Assembly: GCA_905236585.1 (NCBI GenBank)
Contig: CAJOQZ010000219.1
Coordinates: forward strand, 1 to 9,035
Source of the DNA: an uncultured Lachnospiraceae bacterium
Lineage (GTDB): Bacteria; Bacillota; Clostridia; Lachnospirales; Lachnospiraceae
Length of the DNA: 9,035 nucleotides
Direction: 5' to 3'
The notes beneath the pieces are model-generated. The model saw nothing but the letters and a program-made list of their open reading frames with translations. It made no database searches and had not been told where the DNA came from. This document shows, piece after piece, positions 1 to 6,915 of this stretch. Every line of letters begins with the position of its first letter. The first letter of the stretch is position 1. The position numbers and the translations under genes were made by a program.

Positions 1-1
1 C

Positions 2-383
<382 letters not shown>

Positions 384-391
<8 letters not shown>

Positions 392-1361
392 CGTTTTTAA
401 GGGACAGGTTGTGCCGGAAGATGTGGAAAGCACGCAGATCATTGACTCCAATGACAGGATCAGCGCCGCAATCGAGCGATACAACGAGCAGATGGAAAAG
501 CGTCGGGAAGAAGAACTAAAGCGTCGCGTGGAAGATTTTTTGGATAATCTCGAGGCGGACGAAGAGGGGCTGCCGGTCATTCCCGTAGACGAGGAAGGCA
601 ATTACCTTCTGCCGCTTGACTTCGATGGGAATCCTCTGCTGTATGTGCATTCGGACGGGATGCTCTCCGACGAGCCGGAGCCGGAAGAGGAGCCGGATGC
701 GGAAGAGGTCGAAGAAGCAGTACAGCCTTCGGAAGAGGAAGTCGCCGCGAGCATCGAGTCGATGCTTGCCGAGGCGCAGCAAAAGGCGGACAAGATTATC
801 GCGGATGCGGAAGTACAGGCAAGCGGCATCTTAGACGAAGCAGCGGCGCAGGCGGAAAAAATGAAAGAGGAGGCTGCCGCCGCAGGACAGAGCGAGGGCT
901 ACGCAGCCGGGAACGAGCAGGCGCAGGCGGAATACGCGGCGAAGGAACAGCAGCTTGCCGAGGCAAAAGCCGCAATGGAAAAGGAATTTGCCGCACGCGA
1001 GACCGGTATGGAAGAGCGTCTGTGCGATGTGGTCTGCGATATCGTCGGCAAAGTATTCGCCATCGAATTTTTCGATAAAAAAGAGATTATCGCGCATATT
1101 GTCGATAATGTGGTAACTAATTCCCCATCGAGCCGAGAGTTTTTAATTCGGGTGAATGATGCCAATTATGAACTCCTTAGCGAGAAAAAGGAGTCGTTAA
1201 AAGAGAAAGTCGGCTCGGGGATTGAACTTGATATTGTGCGTGATCCGCTTTTGTCAATGGAGCAGTGCCAAATCGAGACGGACGGCGGCGTCTACGACTG
1301 CGGAATGGATGTGCAGTTATCCAATCTGTTAAAAGATATCAAGGCATTGTCCATTGCTTAA
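384..1361 (+). CDS. fliH: Flagellar assembly protein FliH (export ATPase regulator)
   Basis: FliH binds the export ATPase FliI as a dimer, holds it inactive in the cytosol and docks it at the export gate and C-ring. From TTG 384 the protein has 325 residues (longer than the Salmonella protein of about 235) and begins MYSVFKGQVV. Residues 30-55 are a charged helix. Residues 68-88 hold two copies of a D-x-x-G-N-x-L-L motif. Residues 90-115 are very acidic. From about 110 to 200 runs an Ala/Glu/Gln-rich coiled coil, containing G168, G172 and G176 in a GxxxGxxxG run, typical of FliH. The last 125 residues form the FliH/V-ATPase-E-like C-terminal domain (VCDIVGKVFAIEFFDKKEII, then DGGVYDCGMDVQLSNLL). 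An upstream ATG at 339 would add 15 residues lying over fliG and is less likely. It overlaps fliG by 8 bases; an unusually long gap separates it from fliI. Confidence 0.93.
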
Positions 1362-1376
1362 TATTGTGATTTTAAC

Positions 1377-1499
1377 TATAGTAAACGAACAAAGTGAGTT
1401 TACTTTGCGCCGAGCGCGGGCATCGAAGATGCCTTCCTATTGCGCGAGTGTGCATAACCTAATATAGTGAATGTCAAAATATTTTTGACGTTCACTATA
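1377..1499 (+). repeat. Structured intergenic insertion with terminal inverted repeats (MITE- or REP-like)
   Basis: This 123-base segment fills most of the gap between fliH and fliI. Its left end TATAGTAAACG (1377-1387) and right end CGTTCACTATA (1489-1499) are inverted repeats with one mismatch. A third, direct copy of the motif starts at 1463 (TATAGTGAATG). Inside are AGTAAAC/GTTTACT (1380-1386 with 1398-1404), the competing pair CAAAGT/ACTTTG (1390-1395 with 1402-1407), and a tight hairpin GGCATC-GAA-GATGCC (1419-1433) flanked by GCGC at 1414 and 1442. No open frame of note is present. The layout resembles a non-autonomous palindromic element, but no clear target-site duplication can be assigned (TAATA at 1359 and 1500 is too simple a sequence to trust). 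Calling it a mobile repeat is inference; the base pairing is seen directly. Confidence 0.45.
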
Positions 1500-1500
1500 T
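1462..1500 (+). other. Long 18-bp hairpin
   Basis: Bases 1462-1479 pair with 1483-1500 without a bulge (one U-G pair, at 1472/1490) around a three-base loop TAT. The stem is AT-rich and has no following T-run, so it is unlikely to be an intrinsic terminator itself. It forms the right end of the repeat-like segment. A perfect TATAAT lies at 1498-1503, overlapping the stem's right edge, but no convincing -35 hexamer is found 16-18 bases before it. Confidence 0.7.
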
Positions 1501-1505
1501 AATAA

Positions 1506-1549
1506 AAGGCGAAGGTTGCTTTTCGTAGGATGACCTTTGCCTTGTTTTT
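1506..1549 (+). terminator. Terminator-like hairpin between fliH and fliI
   Basis: AAGGCGAAGGT (1506-1516) pairs with ACCTTTGCCTT (1533-1543), 11 bp with one G-U pair, around a 16-base loop. It is followed directly by GTTTTTAAG. This is the shape of a weak to moderate intrinsic terminator. It lies upstream of fliI in an operon whose downstream genes are needed in the same assembly, so partial termination or attenuation is more plausible than full termination. The large loop and a T-run of only five lower the confidence. Confidence 0.4.
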
Positions 1550-1569
1550 AAGATTGCGGGACATCATTC

Positions 1570-2883
1570 ATGGAAGGATTCAACGAGCGCAAATACTATT
1601 CGGTCTTGGAACATCCGCACTACGATCATTTAGGGCGGGTGGCGCAGGTCGTCGGCATTTCCATCGAATCGGTCGGACCGGAGGCGAAACTCGGCGATCT
1701 ATGTGAGATCATCCTTGCAAACGGCGACCGGCTTGCGGCGGAAGTGGTCGGATTCAAAGGCAAGCGGCTAATTTTGATGCCCTATGATGTCGCCGAGGGC
1801 GTTGCGGAAGGCTCCCTGGTGGAAAATACGGGACGAGGGCTTTCGATTCCGGTGGGCGACGCGCTTTTGGGGCATACGTTGGACGGAATCGGCAGACCAA
1901 CGGATACCGACGAGGATCTGCGGCTGCCTTATCTTTACCCCGCGGAACATGAGCCGCCAGACCCGATGGCGCGCAAGATCATCAGCGAGCCGCTGCCGCT
2001 GGGAGTCAAGGCGGTGGACGGGCTGATTACCGTCGGAAAAGGGCAGCGGATCGGCATCTTCGCCGGTTCCGGCGTCGGCAAATCAACCCTGATGAGCATG
2101 TTTGCCCGCAATACCAAGGCGGACATCAATGTAATCGCGCTGATCGGCGAGCGTGGACGTGAGGTGCGGGAGTTTATCGAGAGGGATTTAGGACCTGAGG
2201 GGCTTGCGCGGTCGGTCGTTGTGATCGCAACCTCGGATAAGCCGGCGCTGATCCGCAATAAGGCGGCGAAGACGGCGACGGCGATCGCCGAATATTTCCG
2301 CGATCAGGGCAAAGACGTCCTGCTTATGATGGACAATATGACCCGTTTTTCCATGGCGCAGCGGGAGATCGGACTTGCCTCGGGCGAGCCGCCGGTTACG
2401 AGGGGATATCCTCCGTCGGTATATTCCGAAATGCCGAAACTCTTAGAGCGGGCGGGCAATTCCGACAAAGGCTCTATCACTGGACTCTATGCGGTCTTGG
2501 TCGACGGGGATGATTTCAACGAACCGATCACCGATACTGCGCGAGGCATCTTAGATGGACACATAATGTTAAATCGTGCCTTAGCAGCAAGGAACCATTA
2601 TCCGGCGATCGATGTCTTAATGAGCATCTCCCGTGTTATGTCCGCCGTAGCGGACAAGAAGCATAAAAAGGCAGCCGGGGCAATGAAAAACGTCATGGCA
2701 ACCTATAACGAAGCGGAAGATCTCATCAATATCGGCGCGTATAAAACGGGTTCCAATAAAAACATTGATTTTGCGATCTCCAAAATCGAAGCCGTGAATG
2801 ATTTTCTGACGCAGGATGTTATGGATAAATTTGATTTTGATGAGATTGTGAACCAGTTGGAATCCATATTTCCGACGGATTAA
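1570..2883 (+). CDS. fliI: Flagellum-specific ATPase FliI (type III export)
   Basis: FliI is the hexameric ATPase that powers loading and unfolding of flagellar export substrates at the cytoplasmic face of the export gate. The protein has 437 residues, the usual length. After an N-terminal beta-barrel region (to about residue 95) come the Walker A motif GSGVGKST (166-173, K171), the GERGRE motif with the catalytic glutamate E194, and Walker B VLLMMD (250-255, D255) followed by NMTRF. Next are the SGEPPVTRGYPPSV segment typical of flagellar and type III secretion ATPases, and the F1-type signature YPAIDVLMSISR, in which R355 matches the arginine finger of the F1 alpha subunit. The C-terminal helical domain is complete. 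The ribosome binding site before ATG 1570 is weak (GCGGGA, about eight bases away), unlike its neighbours. Together with the upstream hairpins this may lower its expression. Confidence 0.98.
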   Translation: MEGFNERKYYSVLEHPHYDHLGRVAQVVGISIESVGPEAKLGDLCEIILANGDRLAAEVVGFKGKRLILMPYDVAEGVAEGSLVENTGRGLSIPVGDALLGHTLDGIGRPTDTDEDLRLPYLYPAEHEPPDPMARKIISEPLPLGVKAVDGLITVGKGQRIGIFAGSGVGKSTLMSMFARNTKADINVIALIGERGREVREFIERDLGPEGLARSVVVIATSDKPALIRNKAAKTATAIAEYFRDQGKDVLLMMDNMTRFSMAQREIGLASGEPPVTRGYPPSVYSEMPKLLERAGNSDKGSITGLYAVLVDGDDFNEPITDTARGILDGHIMLNRALAARNHYPAIDVLMSISRVMSAVADKKHKKAAGAMKNVMATYNEAEDLINIGAYKTGSNKNIDFAISKIEAVNDFLTQDVMDKFDFDEIVNQLESIFPTD

Positions 2884-2939
2884 GGAAAACTGCCCATATC
2901 GAGCAAATATAGATCGTATATACATAATGAGGATAAATT

Positions 2940-3395
2940 ATGCCGCGATTTAAGTATCGAATGGAAAATATATTAAACCTTCAATTAAAATTAGAGGATC
3001 AGGCAAAGGCGAACTTTGGAGCGGCAAATGCAAGGCTGTTGGAGGAGCAGGAGAAACTGCAGCAGTTAGTCATCAAAAAAGCCGGTTATGAGCAGAAAGT
3101 CAAGGAATATGCCCAAGGGCTGATCCGGATTGATGAGATTCACCGATATAAGGACGGCGTAAGGGCAGTTGATTTTGCGATTGAAGATCAGATGAAGGCG
3201 ATCAAGCGGGCGCAGCGCGAGGTGGACTTTGCAAGGCTTCGTCTGAATGAAGCGATGAAGGACCGCAAGACGCAGGAGATTCTTAAGGAAAAGGCGTTCG
3301 AACAGTTCCTTGCGGAAATGAAGGCGGAGGAAACGAAGGTGACGGACGAATTGATCAGTTACAAATATGGTACAGCCGCGCAGCAGAGCCATTGA
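2940..3395 (+). CDS. fliJ: Flagellar export protein FliJ
   Basis: FliJ is the central coiled-coil stalk of the FliI hexamer, like the gamma subunit of F1-ATPase, and links the ATPase to the export gate component FlhA. The 151-residue product fits the family (about 147). It starts with the typical MPRFKYRMENILNLQLKLED and is almost entirely charged helix with two long coiled-coil arms: about residues 10-60 (rich in Glu, Gln and Lys) and about 75-140. No membrane segment or cysteine is seen. GAGG at 2929-2932 lies well before ATG 2940. Its position directly after fliI, 56 bases downstream, supports the call, since coiled-coil composition alone would not be specific. Confidence 0.93.
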   Translation: MPRFKYRMENILNLQLKLEDQAKANFGAANARLLEEQEKLQQLVIKKAGYEQKVKEYAQGLIRIDEIHRYKDGVRAVDFAIEDQMKAIKRAQREVDFARLRLNEAMKDRKTQEILKEKAFEQFLAEMKAEETKVTDELISYKYGTAAQQSH

Positions 3396-3439
3396 TGCAT
3401 AATGCCTTATGACAGGAATAAGCCGCGGCGGAGACAGTT

Positions 3440-4324
3440 ATGGCAAAAGAGAAGCAACCGAAACTTACAAAAGAAGAAAAGAAAGCCTTAAAAGAGCAAA
3501 AAAAAGCCGAAAAGCAGCGGATCAAGGAAGAGAAGAAAAGGGCGAAGGCAGAAGGCAGGGAGTATATTCCGCCGGGCAAGGAAGGCAAAGGGGAAGACGA
3601 TGCCGAAAGCAGCGCGACGCTTGTTGTGATCGCGGCGGTTCTTATTGTGCTGGTATGGCTCGGCATATTAGGATTTTTGGTAAAGATGGACGTCGGCGGC
3701 GTCGGCTCGACCGTGTTGTATCCGATTCTAAAGGACGTCCCGGTCGTCAAACTGATCCTGCCCCATGTGGAGGGCGCTGAAGAGGAAGAGGTCGAGGAAG
3801 AGGACCCCGCGTACCAGTTTAAGTCCATGAAAGACGCGGTCGCCCGCATCAAGGAACTCGAGGCGCAGTTGGAGGCGGCAAGAGAAGCGACCGGCACCAA
3901 TGACGCCGAGATCGCCGACCTGCAGGCGCAGGTTGCGGAACTGGCGCAGTACAAAGCCAACGAAGCCGCGTTTGAAGAAGAGAAAGAAAAATTTTACGAA
4001 GAGGTTGTTTTTTCGGATGATGCACCCGATATAAAAGAATATAAGACGTATTATGAGGAAATCCAGCCGGAGAACGCGGAGAAAATCTACCGCAAGGTGA
4101 TCGAGCAGCTGCAGGCGGACGCCGAGATTCAGGATTATGCGAATACCTATTCGACCATGAAGGCGGACGCGGCGGCGGCAATCTTCGATACCATGACGGA
4201 TAACCTGAACCTTGTCGCTAAAATCTTAGGAGCGATGACGGTCGAAGACCGAAGCAAGATCTTAGCGGCAATGAATACCGATAATGCGGCGCGGCTGACC
4301 GAGATTATGGAGCCGGTCGAGTAG
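3440..4324 (+). CDS. MotE/YlxF-like flagellar operon protein with one membrane segment and an MgtE-N-like domain
   Basis: The 294-residue protein has four parts. Residues 1-50 are extremely lysine-rich (EEKKALKEQKKAEKQ and similar). Residues 59-82 form one hydrophobic membrane helix (LVVIAAVLIVLVWLGILGFL). Residues 111-122 are almost all acidic, and about 125-175 is a coiled coil. The last 60-75 residues carry two helical repeats (DAAAAIFDTM, VAKILGAM, RSKILAAMN, AARLTEIMEP) like the N-terminal domain of the magnesium transporter MgtE, which also occurs in MotE and in B. subtilis YlxF. YlxF sits between fliJ and fliK, exactly as here. The positive-inside rule places the lysine-rich end in the cytoplasm and the acidic C-terminal part outside. 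The role is not established; a stator or motor-assembly helper is possible by analogy with MotE. GGAG at 3430-3433 supports ATG 3440. Confidence 0.8.
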   Translation: MAKEKQPKLTKEEKKALKEQKKAEKQRIKEEKKRAKAEGREYIPPGKEGKGEDDAESSATLVVIAAVLIVLVWLGILGFLVKMDVGGVGSTVLYPILKDVPVVKLILPHVEGAEEEEVEEEDPAYQFKSMKDAVARIKELEAQLEAAREATGTNDAEIADLQAQVAELAQYKANEAAFEEEKEKFYEEVVFSDDAPDIKEYKTYYEEIQPENAEKIYRKVIEQLQADAEIQDYANTYSTMKADAAAAIFDTMTDNLNLVAKILGAMTVEDRSKILAAMNTDNAARLTEIMEPVE

Positions 4325-4430
4325 AAGGAGCGCATCGGTAAGAGGATGGATAGACGGATACGGCTTATACGCTAAGGATGGCGATTCCCACCCGCTACGG
4401 ACAGCATTTTCGGGAGCATATATTTTTAAG

Positions 4431-4436
4431 AGGAGG
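4431..4436 (+). promoter_or_regulatory. Strong ribosome binding site of fliK, leaving the start ambiguous
   Basis: AGGAGG ends only three bases before ATG 4440, which is tighter than usual. It is nine bases before the in-frame GTG at 4446, a normal spacing. Translation may begin at GTG 4446 (removing two residues) rather than at the ATG. The 115-base gap upstream (4325-4439) shows no other clear signal and no convincing small gene. Confidence 0.6.
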
Positions 4437-4439
4437 AAA

Positions 4440-6098
4440 ATGCGAGTGAAAAGTGCAAATGTTACCGGTCTTCCGATCATGGGAGATATGGGGGTTGCAC
4501 CGCAGAGAGCCGTAGCAAAGCAGGATGACGCGCAAAAGCCGGCGCTTGATTTCAGGCAGATGATGAACCGTTCCATTGCGGATGGAGGTCAGCAGGTCGG
4601 AAACGACCGCGGGAATACGGCGACGGTCAGGGAGTTTGCAGCCGGGCGAAAAGACACATCTTCGTTTGAATCCCCCACACAGGATAATTTCATAAGCAAG
4701 ACGGACAACAACGGACAAGCCTCCGGCGCCGTTTCGGATGAGATGAAGGAGAACGCGAATGAGACGTTCGGTGAAATCGAAGAGGCGGTAGAGGAGACGG
4801 TGACCGAGGCGCTCGGCATCAGCGAGGAGCAGCTGGAGGACGCAATGGAAGTCTTAGGGCTTTCCATGATCGATCTCTTAGATCCGGCAAATATGCAAGC
4901 CCTGATGCAGCAGGTCGCCGAAGATGTTCCGACTATGGATATGAATCTTTTGGCGATTACGCCCCAGGAACTGGTCGGCTCCTTAGAAGACGCGATTGCG
5001 CCGATTCTTTCCGAAGCGGATCTCGTGCCGGAAGAGATGGGATATCTGCTGACGGAACTGGTTCCGACGGATGATCCGGCTATCGCGGGCGCGTTCGGTG
5101 AGATATTAGAGCAGGCGCAGATTCCGGCGGATATGATGCGTGCCGGAATGGAGCAGCCCAAGACGGATATGCCGCAGATGGAGCAGGCACCGGAAATGAT
5201 GCCGCAGGAGCGCATGCCGCGCCGACCGGAGCGGGATACGGCGCCGGAAGTTCGGATCGTTCAGGTGATCGACGAGGAGCCGGAGGCGGTTGCGGTACAG
5301 CAGATCGCAAGCGAGAGCGGATCGAACAAGCAGACGGCGGAGCCGACGGAGACGGTTGCTGCGGCAGCGGCGGAGACAACTTTGGATAGTACGGCGGTGA
5401 ATGCGGCGGAAAGCGCTGCGGCGAATACTGCGGGCGGCGACAGCAAGGACGAAAGCGATGCATTTTTTGACAACGCTTCGCAGAATACGGCGGATGCGGT
5501 TGCCGAAACGAACCTATTTACTGCGGGCCAGACCGTAAATGTGAACACAGCCGCAAACTTCGCGGAAGCGGTCGCGGCACAGGCGGTGCAGGAAGCCGTT
5601 CCATATACGTCGATTGATGCGGCGGACATCATGGATCAGATTGTCACGAACGCCCAGACGACGATAACCGAAGAAGTGACGCGGATGGAGATCGAACTTA
5701 ATCCGCAGACATTAGGACGGATGATCATGCAGGTGCAGTCCAATTCGGACGGGGTCGTTACGGCGAGGCTGATCGCGCAGAACGAAGCGGTACGCGAGGC
5801 GCTTGAGACGCAGATGAACCTGATGCGGGAGAATTTGAACAACCGCGGAATCCGCGTCGAGGCGGTCGAGGTTACGGTCGGAACGCATGAGTTCGAGCAG
5901 AACTTGGAAGAGAACGCCAGGGAGCAGGGCGCCTTCGACGAACAAAGAGAAGAAGCGAACCGCCAAGGTGGCGGCAGACGCACGAGGAATCTGAACCGGG
6001 ATGATTTGGACGCGATGCAGGGATTGATGACCGAAGAGGAAGAACTTGCGGCGCGGATCATGCGGGACGAAGGCAATACATTGAATTATCAGGCGTAA
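4440..6098 (+). CDS. fliK: Flagellar hook-length control protein FliK
   Basis: FliK is exported during hook assembly, acts as a molecular ruler and switches the export gate from hook to filament substrates through its C-terminal domain. The protein has 552 residues, longer than the Salmonella protein (about 405). The conserved Flg_hook domain lies at about residues 405-490: MEIELNPQTLGRMIMQVQ (from residue 416, with L-x-P-x-x-LG), then VTARLIAQNEAVREAL, LNNRGIRVEAVEV, and a charged tail ending GNTLNYQA. The first 400 residues are low-complexity ruler-like sequence: acidic helices (100-200), a Met/Pro/Gln-rich stretch (about 230-265), and an Ala/Thr/Glu-rich stretch (about 295-345). There is no cleavable signal peptide, as expected for a type III substrate. 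It lies before flgD, its usual neighbour, 28 bases upstream. The start could be GTG 4446. Confidence 0.93.
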   Translation: MRVKSANVTGLPIMGDMGVAPQRAVAKQDDAQKPALDFRQMMNRSIADGGQQVGNDRGNTATVREFAAGRKDTSSFESPTQDNFISKTDNNGQASGAVSDEMKENANETFGEIEEAVEETVTEALGISEEQLEDAMEVLGLSMIDLLDPANMQALMQQVAEDVPTMDMNLLAITPQELVGSLEDAIAPILSEADLVPEEMGYLLTELVPTDDPAIAGAFGEILEQAQIPADMMRAGMEQPKTDMPQMEQAPEMMPQERMPRRPERDTAPEVRIVQVIDEEPEAVAVQQIASESGSNKQTAEPTETVAAAAAETTLDSTAVNAAESAAANTAGGDSKDESDAFFDNASQNTADAVAETNLFTAGQTVNVNTAANFAEAVAAQAVQEAVPYTSIDAADIMDQIVTNAQTTITEEVTRMEIELNPQTLGRMIMQVQSNSDGVVTARLIAQNEAVREALETQMNLMRENLNNRGIRVEAVEVTVGTHEFEQNLEENAREQGAFDEQREEANRQGGGRRTRNLNRDDLDAMQGLMTEEEELAARIMRDEGNTLNYQA

Positions 6099-6126
6099 AA
6101 AGCAGCAGAAGAAAGGAGGATCAGAT

Positions 6127-6876
6127 ATGAGCATGGTTTCTCAGTTAGTTGAGAACGGACAGTTGGTCGGCAATACGACGGCGGCTACGGCGGGCGAGAA
6201 CGGCGCAAAGGTAAAATCATCCATGAACGAAACCAAAGAGATGTTTTTACAGCTTCTGGTTGCGGAGATGCAGTATCAAGATCCGTTGCAGCCGGCGGAT
6301 AATTCAGAATATGTCAAAGAATTAGCGACGTTTACACAGGTTGAGACGTTGGGGAATGTACAGGATGACGTGGCGAAGATGTCTTCGCAGGCACTGGTCG
6401 GCAAATATGTGTCGTTGACGGACCCGGATACGGGGCAGGTCGTAGAAGGCAAGGTCGACTACGTTACCGAAAATTCCGGCGAACAGTATGTGTCGGTGGA
6501 CGGATCGATGTATAAGGCGTCGGCGGTTACGGCGGTACATGACGCGGACTACTTCGAATCCATCACGATGGCGGATACGTTTTCTTCGCTGGTGAACCAG
6601 ATGCCGGGCGAGCGCGAACTTACCACCGGCGACGAAGAAAAATGGGGCATTTTGAACAATATCTACGCAGGGCTTACGGATGCGCAGAAAAAATACATTT
6701 CCGACGATACCATGGACAAATTCTCCAAGATCAACACGCGGATGTCCGAACTGTTAGCGCAGAAGGAGCAGTATAACACATCCGAAGCGGCTGCGGCACA
6801 GACGCAGGCGGCAGATACGGCGGATACGGAAAGCGGATCGGAAGACGAAGAAGAAATCCCGACAACAGTTGCATAG
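6127..6876 (+). CDS. flgD: Flagellar hook cap protein FlgD, with an atypical C-terminus
   Basis: FlgD caps the growing hook and directs FlgE polymerisation outside the cell. Residues 34-75 hold the diagnostic FlgD N-domain: MFLQLLVAEMQYQDPLQPAD, then YVKELATFTQVETL. Residues 89-138 (LVGKYVSL...VEGKVDYV...YVSVDGSMYKASAV) match the tudor-like beta domain. The expected Ig-like part (FlgD Ig / FLG_Ig) is not recognisable. Instead residues 148-210 are helical, with LTTGDEEKWGILNNIYAGLT and TDAQKKYISDDTMDKFSKI, recalling helical modules of Gram-positive surface proteins. The end (211-249) is a disordered Ala/Thr/Glu-rich tail. The start is clear: AAAGGAGG at 6112-6119 lies seven bases before ATG. 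The family call is secure; the C-terminal reading is inference. Confidence 0.95.
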   Translation: MSMVSQLVENGQLVGNTTAATAGENGAKVKSSMNETKEMFLQLLVAEMQYQDPLQPADNSEYVKELATFTQVETLGNVQDDVAKMSSQALVGKYVSLTDPDTGQVVEGKVDYVTENSGEQYVSVDGSMYKASAVTAVHDADYFESITMADTFSSLVNQMPGERELTTGDEEKWGILNNIYAGLTDAQKKYISDDTMDKFSKINTRMSELLAQKEQYNTSEAAAAQTQAADTADTESGSEDEEEIPTTVA

Positions 6877-6915
6877 CATTTTCCAAATGCATCAAGAAAG
6901 GAAGGGTAAACCGTT

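Noticed and set aside
1359..1504. TAATA on both sides of the fliH-fliI insertion as a target-site duplication
   Set aside because: The sequence is short and AT-rich, also occurs at the internal repeat near 1462, and the left copy is not adjacent to the inverted end.
3355..3960. 201-codon open frame on the minus strand
   Set aside because: It lies over the clear MotE-like gene, is rich in Ser and Ala as expected for an antisense shadow, has no ribosome binding site and matches no family I know.
4325..4439. Possible small gene or regulatory RNA between the MotE-like gene and fliK
   Set aside because: No open frame with a start signal and no strong hairpin is visible; only the fliK ribosome binding site is clear.
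4589..5215. 208-codon open frame on the minus strand within fliK
   Set aside because: The Ser/Ile/Cys-rich composition is an antisense shadow of the acidic fliK codons; no start signal is seen.
5080..5463. Proline-rich 127-codon minus-strand frame
   Set aside because: It arises from GC-rich Ala/Glu codons of fliK read backwards; no gene features are present.
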